Under the pieces are notes generated by a model. That model saw only the letters and a list, made by a program, of their open reading frames with translations. It was not told the origin of the DNA and searched no databases. Below are positions 44,383-54,968 of a stretch of 64,000 nt of DNA, one piece after another. Source of the DNA: Akanthomyces muscarius (lineage: Eukaryota > Ascomycota > Sordariomycetes > Hypocreales > Cordycipitaceae); contig NC_079246.1 in assembly GCF_028009165.1 (NCBI RefSeq), positions 62,001 to 126,000 on the forward strand, written 5' to 3'. Each line of letters begins with the position of its first letter. Position 1 is the first letter of the stretch. Made by a program: the position numbers and the translations under genes.

Positions 44383-45162
44383 ATGGCGGACGCGCTTCCC
44401 AATCTTCCCAGCTTTGGGCTAGAGTTCCCGCCGTCCAAAATTGTCCACGCCGCGCTAGCATTTGCGAAGCATCACTGTAATCTACCAACCTACAACCATG
44501 CCTTGCGCTCGGCTTACTGGGCGGCCATTATCGCTAAAAGAAACCCTCCCCTTTCGGGTAGCGAGTTGGATCTGGAGCTCGTCATCCTCAGCTGTATCCT
44601 GCACGACATGGGCTGGGCCGAGACCAAGGACCTGCTCTCTTCCGACAAGCGATTCGAAGTGGACGGCGCGAACATTGCCCGTGATTTCATCAACAAATTC
44701 AACACGCAAGAGGGGGTTGATGCCTCAGAGTGGGACCATAGCCGAATCCAGCGATGTTGGGACGCCATTGCGCTGCATACCACATTTAGCATCGCCCGAT
44801 ATGCCGCTCCCGAGGTCGCGGCCGCAGCCTCTGGCATCCTCGCCGACTTTCAAGGGCCGTATTTCCCTAATGGCCCTGGCGGCGAGAATTTAATTACATT
44901 GGACGAATACCTCGCGGTAATGAAGCTGTTCCCCCGCGCCGGTTTCACCCCTGATGGCATGAAGAAAGTTATGTGCGGCATATGCCGTGACAAGGGTGTC
45001 ACCACGTTCGACAATTTCGTGGGAGACTTTGGCATACAATTTGGTCTGGATGGAGCAGGTACGGGGAAGGAGGAGTTCTCTCAAGCACGAGACGCTGCTA
45101 ATGTTGCCAAGCTACTGCTGGGCGGCCTGGAAGCTCTGGAAAGGCTGGATGCCAGCATTTGA
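44383..45162 (+). CDS. HD-domain protein (cyanamide-hydratase-like)
   Basis: An intronless protein of 259 residues with an HD metal-dependent domain. The ligands visible are His39 (YNHALRSAYWAA) and the His74-Asp75 pair (CILHDMGWAE), with a later DAIALHTTFS supplying another His. The length and the NHALRS..HD spacing fit the fungal group named after cyanamide hydratase. That enzyme turns cyanamide into urea, but most members are untested and some act as phosphohydrolases. There is no signal peptide. The nitronate monooxygenase gene 1.3 kb upstream also handles small nitrogen compounds, but a link is only a guess. An unusual inverted-repeat structure sits in its promoter. Confidence 0.87.
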   Translation: MADALPNLPSFGLEFPPSKIVHAALAFAKHHCNLPTYNHALRSAYWAAIIAKRNPPLSGSELDLELVILSCILHDMGWAETKDLLSSDKRFEVDGANIARDFINKFNTQEGVDASEWDHSRIQRCWDAIALHTTFSIARYAAPEVAAAASGILADFQGPYFPNGPGGENLITLDEYLAVMKLFPRAGFTPDGMKKVMCGICRDKGVTTFDNFVGDFGIQFGLDGAGTGKEEFSQARDAANVAKLLLGGLEALERLDASI

Positions 45163-47390
45163 AGCTCCTTAACGTAAATCAAAGAAAGGAAAGTGTGAGT
45201 GAGGCGTGGTCGTACTGCGAGATAGTAGTCTATAGGCAATGAGCGAGTATTTAGGGTTGAACGTGTAGCAATGTTGAGTATTCGGGGTTTTTGGGGGGTA
45301 TTTGTTTACAATTGCAGAAAAAGATCCTGAATAGTTTCGCAAATAACGCCAGTGTTTTTCCATGACGAATGAGACTGAACCCGGGAGCTAGCATTGTAAG
45401 CTCTGCCCGCACTACTTCACCGACTCCGCTTGTCAAAATTGTTTATTTTGGTGGTCACAGCCATGTCCTGGAACACCTTCACTACTACTAGTAGAGCTTC
45501 TGGCCGGGAAATGCCACGATGCAGGATGACGACGGCGTACTAGCTGCTCCTTGCCGCCGTACGCTACCACAAGTGCATGACTCCTACTGCTCCTCCGATC
45601 AAGGCAGCAACAACGGCGGGAAAAGGCCAAACGTTACTCGGAAGAAGCTCGTTCACCAATGGTTCGGAAAAGGAAGGTACAAAAAGTACATACGTCGAGC
45701 TCTAATAGTGCTGCCATTGTGGCACAATGTTTGCGCACTTCTACCCATGTAACCATGGTCCATTTGACATGTGCCCCCAGTCGTCCGCTTGCCACAGACC
45801 GCTAGCCAGAGTTTATCTTACCATGTAGAATATTTTCCCTGCATTTTCCTGAAAATACATATTCTGAGTTTGTTGACGCTTCCCCCCGCGAACCAGATTA
45901 ACGACAGTTTACTTCCAACGAGTTAGTTCGGCGCGGCGCTCGCTGAATGGCCCGCGAAATATTGAGTGTGGCTGCGCAGCGGAGTCGGTGGGACTACAGC
46001 CTGGGGTTGTAATTGCAACCTCTAAGTACTTCCCGGAGTGGATCTGGTGACCAACTGATCAAGCGCCAGCGAAAGGCTAGAGAAACATCACCCCCTTCGG
46101 ATAATTGCTGCCAGGAGCAATACACCTTAAAAAGAACTCTTCATAGCGTACTGGCCGAGTCCAACAGCCGTTTCAGAGTCGACGCTCAGAAGCATCTAGT
46201 TCGACAACCCCACGTGAGGCATGTGCTGTGGAACGGCCCCTGAACTCTATCTTCCAACAGCCCTAATAATTGTGTGCGAGAACGTCAACTTATTAGGCAA
46301 GTTCAACGCGGCCGAAACGCCGCTACTGCCGTCGGCTGATGGCAGCTTCCCCTGCCACAGGCAATGATCAGCGAGAATGTGCATTTGCATCTCACTCTCG
46401 TATCCAACCCAACTAGCACAAATTATCCAGGTTCTCTTGCCTTGGTGGCTGGCTGATAGGCCGTTGCTTGACCTACTTGATGTGGAAGCGGGCCCATTCA
46501 GGATGCAACAAAGCGACGACGCAACCGTGCGACTGGCTGTAGCTCGCCGAACTGCAACTTCAATGCCTGTGCACTTACGAAACGAAGCTTTTGACTAAAC
46601 CCGACTAAGCCGACGCGAGTGTAAAGATAGGCAGCCAAAAAGTGACGATGTGGTACATTGACCCCCCTTCCCGTACTCGCCCAACACACCAAACCTTCCT
46701 ATTTGAGCAGCAGCAGATTACCCCCCAAATACGAGCTGCCAAGAGAGCCTTGGCATCTATGACGAGCAGCTAGCCAAGACGATGCGATCGAGAAACGCGT
46801 CCGCCAAGAAGACAGCATCGTCATCTTTCGTAGCGCGATACCCGTAATGCGAACGGCATTTCGAGACGGTTTGATTGCGATACTGAAACCACGCCGGCAG
46901 CTCATTTTAAGCATGCTCATTAACCTCACTCCGTGCCTAGTCCGCGGCGCCGATCCGCTGCGATTGTATGGCTGCGCCTGGTGGATTAGGAAGGTGAAGG
47001 AGATCAATGCAACACCTCTCGGATAAACGGACATGTGAATTCTACTACCCGCCATTCGCCAACATCACAAGCCCGGGGCCGTGCTCGCTCCCAGCACACC
47101 AGTATTACACCTTCTTGTTATCACCTAGCTCCATGGCCAACACGAGAGCCGATGCGTTACACCGGAAGAACAGAGCTCAATCACAATGGCCCCTCGACCT
47201 TTGCAACGCTGGATCAAGTGCCCGCAAGGCTCCCCTCGGCTTTAGGGACTTCGGGCCGGATTCTCTATATCTTTAATCTATAAAGTGTCACGAGTCGCCG
47301 CCTCATCGGGAGATCTTATAGCGCCCAAAGCAGTTCCATCTGCAAACTCCTCATCTTCGAGCCAACCACAAAACTGCATCTACCGCTGCA
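45163..47390. other. gene-free interval before the sedolisin
   Basis: About 2.2 kb with no supportable gene; open frames are short and overlap on both strands. A TATAAAG at 47279-47285 lies about 110 nt before the sedolisin ATG and is its likely TATA box. Confidence 0.5.
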
Positions 47391-49250
47391 ATGAAGATCG
47401 CCGCCATTTTTGTCAGTGCGTTCTGCGCCGCTGCGCTCGGTATCCCCCTCGATCATGTCCAGCACGAGAAGCGCGAGGCTCACCCTCTCCTCCGCAAGTC
47501 TACCGAAGCTGTTGATGGCAGTGCCACGATCCCTGCCCGCATTGCTTTGAAGCAGCGCAACCTAGAGCATGGTATGGAACTTCTTCTGGCTGTTTCGGAC
47601 CCTGCTTCCCCCAACTACGGCAAGCATTACACCTCCGACGAGGTGACCGAGCTCTTTGCTCCTGATGCCGACTCCATCAACAAGGTCACTCAGTGGCTCA
47701 AGCAGGCTGGTATCGATAACGTCTCCGTGCCCAAGAGCAGAGGATTTGTTGACTTCAAGACCACAACCGACAAGCTCGAGTCGCTCCTGCAGACAAAGTA
47801 CCACATCTATGACCAAGCCAACACCGGCTCTCAGCAGCTCGGAGCAGACGCTTATCACCTCCCTCGTGCTATCTCCGACGTCGTCGACTTTGTTGCTCCT
47901 GGCATCGTTACAGACACCATTCGGAAGAGGGACGACACCCCTCACAGACCCTCTCATTTCAAGCCGTACCCCTCAGGAAAGGAGTCTACGGACTGTGACA
48001 CCGTCATTACACCCCAGTGTATTGCCGACAAGTACAAGATCCCCAAGGCCACTGGCAACTCCACCAGCAACCGTTTGGGACTATTTGAGAGTGACAACGA
48101 AATGTACAAGCAATCGGACCTGGACATCTTCTACCAGACTTATGCTCCTAGCATCCCCAAGGGTACCGGCCCGAAGGTTGATCTCATCGACTGGAACGGT
48201 AAAAAGCCCGACCCCAGCCAGGCTGTAGGCGAGGCTGCGCTTGACTTCGACATGGCGATCCCCATCATCTACCCCCAGGGAACAGAGCTGTTCCAGTCAA
48301 AAGACAACTACGGCTACCAAACCCGTGGATTCTTCAACGTCTTCCTTGATGCTATTGATGGCGCGTACTGCACATCTAGCGCTTACGGCGAAACCGGTGA
48401 CGACCCCAAGGTCGATGGCACCACCAAGAATGAAATGTGTGGCACTTTCAAGCCTACCAATGTCATCTCAGTCTCTTACGGTCTGACCGAGGCTACTTGG
48501 CCTGTCAACTACCAGAAGAGACAGTGTGATGAGTTCATGAAGCTTGGTCTTCAGGGTGTTACCATCGTCTTCTCTTCTGGTGACGGTGGTGTCGCCGGTG
48601 GCCACGGTGGCGACTGCCAAGGTAGCAATGGCGAGCTTTTCAACCCTGCATCTCCCAGCTCGTGCCCGTACATCACATCTGTTGGTGCTGTATACATCCC
48701 TGAGGGGAACTCCATCGATGACGACGAAGTTGCCACTTCCAGCTTTGCTTCCGGCGGTGGTTTCAGCAACATCTGGCCGCAGCCTGACTACCAGAAATCC
48801 GCAGTGTCGTCTTGGTTCTCGAAGCACGATCCTGGCTTCCCCAACTACTCCACTAAGGACGGTGTCATTCCCAAGAGCGGTGGCATTTACAACAAGGCCG
48901 GTCGTGGTTTCCCCGATGTTGCCGCCCTCGGTGACAACGGCGCCATGGTCGTCAACGGTCGCAAGATACTCAACGGAGGAACCTCCATGTCTGCCCCTAT
49001 CTTTGCTGCCATCATCAACAGGATCAACGAAGAGCGTATTTCCGCTGACAAGAAGCCCCTCGGTTTCATCAATCCCGCCCTGTACAAGAACCCATCCATG
49101 TTTAACGACATTACTTCGGGTGACCAGACTGGTGGCAGCGGCAACTGCAATGGCAAGGGCTTCAAGGCCGCCTCTGGCTGGGACCCCGTGACTGGTCTTG
49201 GTACTCCCAAGTATCCTGAGTTGCTCGCTTACTTCAAGAACCTGGCATAG
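47391..49250 (+). CDS. secreted sedolisin (S53) / tripeptidyl-peptidase-like protease
   Basis: An intronless secreted acid serine-carboxyl protease of 619 residues. A signal peptide (residues 1-17) is followed by a pro-domain (about 30-180) that ends near a KR dibasic site (179-180), suggesting Kex2-type maturation. The catalytic Glu281 and Asp285 lie in GEAALDFDMA, the oxyanion Asp398 in SSGDGG and Ser532 in GGTSMSAP. The calcium site is formed by FNDITSGD (Asp573) and GWDPVTGLG (Asp598). All key residues are present. Such enzymes act outside the cell at acid pH, releasing peptides from host or substrate protein. Whether it is an endopeptidase or a tripeptidyl-peptidase cannot be told. Heavy use of C-ending codons suggests strong expression. 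Confidence 0.95.
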   Translation: MKIAAIFVSAFCAAALGIPLDHVQHEKREAHPLLRKSTEAVDGSATIPARIALKQRNLEHGMELLLAVSDPASPNYGKHYTSDEVTELFAPDADSINKVTQWLKQAGIDNVSVPKSRGFVDFKTTTDKLESLLQTKYHIYDQANTGSQQLGADAYHLPRAISDVVDFVAPGIVTDTIRKRDDTPHRPSHFKPYPSGKESTDCDTVITPQCIADKYKIPKATGNSTSNRLGLFESDNEMYKQSDLDIFYQTYAPSIPKGTGPKVDLIDWNGKKPDPSQAVGEAALDFDMAIPIIYPQGTELFQSKDNYGYQTRGFFNVFLDAIDGAYCTSSAYGETGDDPKVDGTTKNEMCGTFKPTNVISVSYGLTEATWPVNYQKRQCDEFMKLGLQGVTIVFSSGDGGVAGGHGGDCQGSNGELFNPASPSSCPYITSVGAVYIPEGNSIDDDEVATSSFASGGGFSNIWPQPDYQKSAVSSWFSKHDPGFPNYSTKDGVIPKSGGIYNKAGRGFPDVAALGDNGAMVVNGRKILNGGTSMSAPIFAAIINRINEERISADKKPLGFINPALYKNPSMFNDITSGDQTGGSGNCNGKGFKAASGWDPVTGLGTPKYPELLAYFKNLA

Positions 49251-49909
49251 GCAATGCCAGTTTTCACCACCATGGCGACTAACGTATATATGATCTAATG
49301 CACATACCACTGCAGTAGCAGTTACTCATATAGTATTTCAAAGACGAATAAACTTAGGGTTACTCCTAGAAAAATTGGCTCCATTCTTTGCATCTTCGTG
49401 GTGGTGTACCAGTTATCGCTGCTGGGACGATACGTACACTAGACAACAGTGCGGGGCCTGTACCTGATGATTCGATCTTTCCTACAGTGACTCTGCCCGG
49501 GGGTTCCAGTCTTCTTTTGCTTTCACAATAGCAGTCAAGCACTTCACTTGATGTTTTTACTTGGCATTGACACAGCTCTAACGCTGTATTGCAACTGCTG
49601 CACGCGTCAGATTTCCTTATTGTATTCCCTCGCAGCTAGTTACTGAATGTGGAGTTAGCGGCCGATCTACGTCGGCCCTTCTCTGGGCGTCAGCACAGTG
49701 TTACGATCGCATCTCCTCGTAGGCGGAAAAATTATTGACGGCCAATTATACGTGTGTCTAGCTTATGTACGAAGCCAAGTGCGCCGTAGCCCGGCGCGGA
49801 GGCCGGTGCGCGTACACAATGATCGTGAAAAGTATAAAATAGTTGACCTTGGCACAGTTGACAGACCTCCTTTGCCTGCAGATACTCGCGACTCTAATCA
49901 GCAATCACG
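49251..49909. other. intergenic region with GH17 promoter
   Basis: This contains the 3' end of the sedolisin gene and the promoter of the GH17 gene. A TATAAAA at 49833-49839 lies 77 nt before the GH17 ATG. No gene is seen. Confidence 0.6.
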
Positions 49910-51006
49910 ATGCTCTCCTCACTTATTCTTGCAGCTACCGCTGCTATTCCCGCTGCAGCTTCGGTCATTCAGCGTGATGCTCCAAACTGTTTCCCCTATG
50001 GTAGTGCGAAGCTACCTGGAAACCTCCAGCCCCCTAGCGTGTCACACGAAAAGTGGTGGTGCTCGCAGGACATGGCTTACGGCTTCCAGGGTTTCTCTTA
50101 CCCCCTCGAAAACGACGACTGCAATGCTTGGGAAAACGGTTATGATGCCATGGACAAGGACTTCAAGCAGATGAAGAAAGACTTCGGCGCCAGCATTGTT
50201 CGCATGTACTACCCGACCTGCACCAAACCGGCTGTTTTCGAGCATGCTCTCGAGGCTGCTTATAACAACAATATGGCTGTTGTCTTCCAGGTTTGGACCA
50301 ACTTCGGTGGCGGAGTAAGCGAATCGTCCCGATTTTTACAGCGTAGCTGCAGACTGACTCGATGCAGGATGTCTGGAAGCAGTCTCAGCAAGCTATTTAT
50401 GATGTTCTCAACAACTCTAAGTATAAGGCGATCGCCCCCTACGTCGTTCACTCTGCTGAATTTGGCTCCGAGCCGGTTGGCGATGGTATGGACGGTGACA
50501 ACTTTGTCACCGACCTGGGCCGCTTCCGCAAGACTCTCAATGGCCACCAGATCCCCGTCGGCATCAGCGAGGACTGGGATCGCCCTGGAAAGATGAGCAG
50601 TAATGATGGCAAGAGTCTCGGTCCCATCGGAAAGGGTGTCAAGGCGAACTCGGACGTCGCCCACATCCACCCGATGCCTTTCTACCATGATTACAATGGT
50701 AAGGTTGATGCCGCATGGCCCTACATCCAGAAGCAAACGCAGTGGGTTGTCGACCATGTGGGCCTACCTACCATGATCAGTGAGACACAGTGGGCTTGGG
50801 GCAAGACGGACCACAACCCCGGCAAGGCAGACGTCGGCCCTCAGCAGTACATTAAATACTGGAAGACCATTGACAACAACTGCGAGTGGTTTCGGGACCG
50901 CAAGGTCGGCTGGTTCTTCCACGCCTGGCGGGGCGAGGATACCTTTGACATTGTCAAGCCCGACGGCAGTTACGCCATTCCCAACTGGAGACCTCGAAAG
51001 TGTTAG
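49910..51006 (+). CDS. secreted GH17-like beta-1,3-glucan hydrolase
   Basis: A 347-residue secreted glycoside hydrolase from two exons (49910-50314 and 50368-51006). The signal peptide covers about residues 1-18, followed by a dibasic-like QRD site. The TIM-barrel landmarks fit family GH17: VRMYYPTCT on an early strand, Glu170 in HSAEFGSEPVGD as probable acid/base and Glu274 in TMISETQWAWG as probable nucleophile. The likely substrate is beta-1,3-glucan, either the fungus's own wall during growth or that of other fungi. No GPI-anchor signal or Ser/Thr-rich tail is seen, so it should be released freely. An endo-glucanase versus a glucosidase or transferase cannot be separated by sequence alone. 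Confidence 0.87.
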
Positions 51007-52228
51007 ATGTAGACTGATTAATTGGGCATGAGCACATTATGCGGGAAGGATGTCTTGTTTACGCTGTATATAAGAAAGAAATACGGTAGAATTATCTCAC
51101 TGTACCAGTAGCATGTTAACTTGGAATGTACATAAGATGAATTACAAGATTTCTGTACTTCGGCCGTTCGAGCATGTAGATGCGAGCCGTTTGTGCGCCG
51201 ACTCAGATCGGCATCGCCGCTAGCACCGCGGTAATCTTAACTGTCGTCATAAATATCGGATCATGGTCCTGACTTTAACTGAAATAAGGAGTCAAATGCG
51301 AGAACACAGTGAGCGTCGCACCTTCTGGCTCAATGAAGGTTTGGTCAATGCGTAATTCTGTGAGACACGCGTTCTCAGCTCTACAATCGAAGAAACTTTG
51401 ATTCAGACATGGTTTCTCCTATGCTTAACTCCATTTTCCTCTCCCGACAGAACACTCTGGGCAGTGCTGAGTCGTTTGCGCTAGCCGTGGCCGGGATTAA
51501 TTGCGCTGAACAGCGCGCTGTGTGATGATGGCGCTTACCGCTCGCACTCCAAGGACAGCCCGATGAAGAGGCAGCCATATCATATCGTAGCTTACCCCTA
51601 ATACATAGTTTGATGCTAATCAAGAACCTAATAATCAACCATCGGCGTAATGCCCCGGCTGAACGGAGCGAATTCTTCCACGCTGATATAGCTTCACTTG
51701 CAGCAAGGGGCAAATGCCGGCTTACCCCAGACATACCACACGCCACTGAGCCCTGTTTTGCGGAGCAGTGCACAGGCCGAGAGCTCTAAATTCCAGAACT
51801 CTGCTAGTGCGCCAATTACGGGCTGCACGGCAAACCACGGGCAATCTTCGCCGGTGACTAGTCCAACCAGCCTGTAGTGCACCAAGTAAGCAAGTTGCGC
51901 CCGCTTGGGCGGAACATTCGTTTCCTCCAATCTCCTTTTCCATTCCACATCGTTGTCGTGATTATATTGATCGACCTATGGATGGCCCACCACGATGGCC
52001 ATGATGGGGGGCATGATGATTGGAAACCTCGCGCCCTAGATTTTCACGTTTGTCCCTTTCGCTAACTCGGGAAGGAATCGCAGGGTTCTAGACCACACGC
52101 ACTGAAGCTGACAGTAATCTATGAGACATTGATCAGAACCAAAAATTATAAAGCGACATTGTGCCCCCAACTTTACAATTCTTTCTCAACAAAACAATAC
52201 ATACAATTATACGTATCACTCCTTCACT
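51007..52228. other. intergenic region before the chitosanase
   Basis: No gene is supported. A TATAAAG at 52147-52153 lies about 80 nt before the chitosanase ATG. Overlapping minus-strand frames between 51381 and 51948 show no motif. Confidence 0.5.
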
Positions 52229-53033
52229 ATGCGCTCATCCACTGCCCTCACACTCGCCACGTTTGGCTCCATTGCCTCTGGGTATCAGCTTCCTGCCAAG
52301 CTCAAGACGTTGTATGATCAGCACAAGGTAAGTGAAACAGAACTTCTCACAAGTAAAATGCTCACAGTCTTGGGCCTAGTCTGGAGCTTGCTCCAAGAAG
52401 CTGTCCGGCTCCTTCAGTGGCGGTGCTTCTTACTGCGGCGACATTCCCAACGTCATCTTTCTCAAGGGAGATGGCCGCTACGACAACATGGACATCGATT
52501 GCGACGGTGCCAACAGAACCGGAGGCGCTTGCGCCAACGACCCCAGTGGCCAGGGTGAGACGGCTTTCAAGGACACTGTAAAGTCATATGGCATTCCGGA
52601 CCTCGACGCCAATGTCCACCCGTACGTTGTCTTTGGCAACGACGGCGGCTCGCCGTCATTCAACCCGCAGGCCCACGGCATCAAGCCTCTTTCTGTAATG
52701 GCGGTTGTTTGTAACGGCCAGGTGGTAAGTCGTGCACAAGCAAACACTGCGCGTTTCTCTGATTTGGGATTATTTTAGCACTATGGTGTTTGGGGCGACA
52801 CCAACGGTGGTACATCCACTGGCGAATCTTCGCTGTCTATGGGCAAGCTGTGCTTCCCCAACGAGCACCTCACTGGCAACAACGGCCATGACGCCAAGGA
52901 TGTTATGTACATTGCCTTTACCGGCGCTGATACCGTTCCCGGCAAGAATGGTGCCAACTGGAAGGCTTCCAACACCGCCGACTTTTCGAAGAGCATCAAA
53001 GGCCTTGGTGACAAGCTGGTCGGCCGCCTGTAG
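52229..53033 (+). CDS. secreted GH75 chitosanase
   Basis: A 232-residue fungal endo-chitosanase from three exons: 52229-52327, 52380-52724 and 52779-53033. A signal peptide (about residues 1-18) leads to the family's body: SYCGD, the block [11 protein letters not shown] with the [10 protein letters not shown] loop, VHPYVVFGN, and [18 protein letters not shown]. In the last block Asp155 and Glu164 are nine residues apart, as are the catalytic pair of the Fusarium solani enzyme. It cleaves chitosan outside the cell, useful against deacetylated chitin of fungal walls or insect cuticle. It sits third in a run of secreted hydrolases on the same strand. Confidence 0.93.
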
Positions 53034-53511
53034 ATGTGAGCAGACTGGCGCTGTACCGTTGAACGAAATTTACTTAGATATGAGTCATGTAAGCATGGAA
53101 AAATTACAATAAATTAAAAGAAACAAAAAAACGCAGCTCACGTCATGTTTGAGCTGCTGCGACGGTCAAGTCACATTATTCACTGCAACCAAGACGCGTA
53201 TTAGAAGCATTTTGTAACACACATTGCTTAATGTAGATTCCATACATTCTGTAACTTTCAACGCACTTTTACCCCCAACGGCAAAGCTCCATCTCGCATC
53301 AAAAGGCGTAGCAACCCTTATCAAATTCCGCACTCTTGCACTCTTGCACTCTTGCACGCACCTCCACCAGCACGACCGCCACACAGCCAGTGGCATGCCC
53401 CCGACCACCCCCACCGTCCAGCAGTGCCCCGCAAAGCTCCGCGAGGGAAAAACAAACGTCTGTGATACGGGGGGTTGACACGGTCCAGCTACCTGTAAAC
53501 TCACCCAAAAG
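53034..53511. other. intergenic region with short tandem repeat
   Basis: This holds the 3' ends of the chitosanase and of the minus-strand gene beyond. At about 53331-53355 an 8-bp unit (CACTCTTG) is repeated three times. Nothing else is seen. Confidence 0.55.
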
Positions 53512-54207
53512 CTAGCAATAAAATGCACATTTCAGAGCGCCAAGTTTCACACTTGCTCCTGGCGCAAGCTGGAAACAAAACGCAACAGCGCAGGTGCCAT
53601 TCTTGAGATTCAAATTGGCAGCATATGCATAAATACGAATTGTATTAAAGCAACGTGAATCGTCCAGTTCGCGTGGCTGTCGGCGCTCACCCTCTTCATA
53701 TTCTTCCTTTCCCCCGTCCACCTTGTCTTCGCCTCCAAGGAAATGTGTGAATGACTCCAGGTCACGGTTCTGCATCCCGGGATGCAGCGTCGTAACGCAG
53801 CCGCCAAACGTCCCACCAAAACCCAGGCCCGGTGCACCAGCTCCTACTGCCGACTCAGAGACTTCAGGCAGGCGCACGTGTGCCGCGGTGACCGTGGCAG
53901 ATCCCTTGGTCACAACCTCGAGTTCTGCCACAATCTGATGCAGCTGCGTTCCATCCAACTCGGCCCAGTTCTTCACGGCTGGCATTTGCACCAGAAAAAC
54001 GCCATATTTGCCTGTGATTTTGGCGCCACTGGCAGCCAACCTTACCTTGATTTCCGATTTCCCTGTCTCATCCGGCTCCTTTCGCTTGCTCTTTTTTTCA
54101 ACATGCTGACGCAGTTGCGCGGTTCCAGTCCCGCCATTACGTGAAGCTCGAGAAGAGCCCGCGCGGTGGTAGGGCGGTGTGCGTAGCTGAGCTTTTTTAG
54201 AACCCAT
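53512..54207 (-). CDS. hypothetical protein
   Basis: An open frame of 231 codons starting at ATG 54207. I do not recognise the family. The first 50 residues are basic and rich in Arg, Lys, Gly and Ser (including KKSKRKE, nuclear-signal-like). The middle has a regular, possibly folded part (KITGKYGVFLVQMPAV, then AELEVVTKGSATVTAAHV). Next comes a Gly-rich stretch (GAGAPGLGFGGTFGG) and an acidic segment. The C-terminal 35 residues look less protein-like, so the true end may lie earlier or after an unseen intron. It converges on the chitosanase. Confidence 0.42.
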   Translation of the reverse strand: MGSKKAQLRTPPYHRAGSSRASRNGGTGTAQLRQHVEKKSKRKEPDETGKSEIKVRLAASGAKITGKYGVFLVQMPAVKNWAELDGTQLHQIVAELEVVTKGSATVTAAHVRLPEVSESAVGAGAPGLGFGGTFGGCVTTLHPGMQNRDLESFTHFLGGEDKVDGGKEEYEEGERRQPRELDDSRCFNTIRIYAYAANLNLKNGTCAVAFCFQLAPGASVKLGALKCAFYC

Positions 54208-54968
54208 GCTTGCACGGAAACAGAGGCAAGAGATGAAAAGGCAAGCAAAAGAAATCCGGGAGGGGAAGCGGGAAAGCGTATCACAAATGCAAATGTAAAT
54301 GAAGCAGGTCAGAGAACCTTGTCCACTTTGGATGAAAGGTGAAAAAGTTGACAGGGAAATGGGGAGGAAACGAGCTATTTATGCAGTCTTAGATCTTTTT
54401 TATTCTTTTATATCTTGATTTATTTCTTAATGGCCCACTATGACTCACAATGCAGCAAAACTACTGGACAAGGCTGACAGCGTGGCAGACATGCTGCCTT
54501 GGTCAAGAGTTACTGGCGCGTCAGCTCAGCGCGTTCTGTCTGCACAGCAAAACGCGCATTCACGTGATCGTGTCATGGTCGCAGTCTCCGTATGTTAGCG
54601 GTTGCAAGCTGGCGTCCAGTAGATTCTAGGCCAGTACCTGCCAAGCCGGATACAATCGCGCTATCTTCATGAGTGGTTCTGCAAAAAACCGGCAGTGGCT
54701 TTCCCTCCAACAAGTGTCCCTCCACTTCAGATGATCTACACTAAAAAGCGCCGAAATGCGGAGTCCGCCTTCAGTTCACCTGCCTAGTTGGCGTTGGGTA
54801 GAACTACAGATCTAGCGCCGAACGGCAGATGTGTCTGCGCAGGGACAATAAGAGACGCGGACCGAGAACTCGCACTTCCACGTTGCGTTTCTTCTCTTCA
54901 TCACCAGATACCAGCCCAGCAACGGTTCTCAATACAACTTCGGTATATGTTTCACTCTTCGAACGACC
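54208..54968. other. divergent intergenic region with repeat copy
   Basis: This separates the hypothetical minus-strand gene from the DAL5-like carrier. It contains the second 50-bp repeat copy (54595-54644). An AT-rich patch at about 54375-54430 lies near the minus-strand gene's start. No gene is seen. Confidence 0.5.
54595..54644 (+). repeat. dispersed 50-bp repeat, copy 2
   Basis: The partner of 37511-37560, in the same orientation and 17 kb away. Differences are C/T once and A/G twice. The surrounding bases on the right side do not match. Confidence 0.8.

Noticed and set aside
53331..53355. CACTCTTG x3 as a CRISPR-like or regulatory array
   Set aside because: Three copies of an 8-bp unit without spacers is an ordinary microsatellite.
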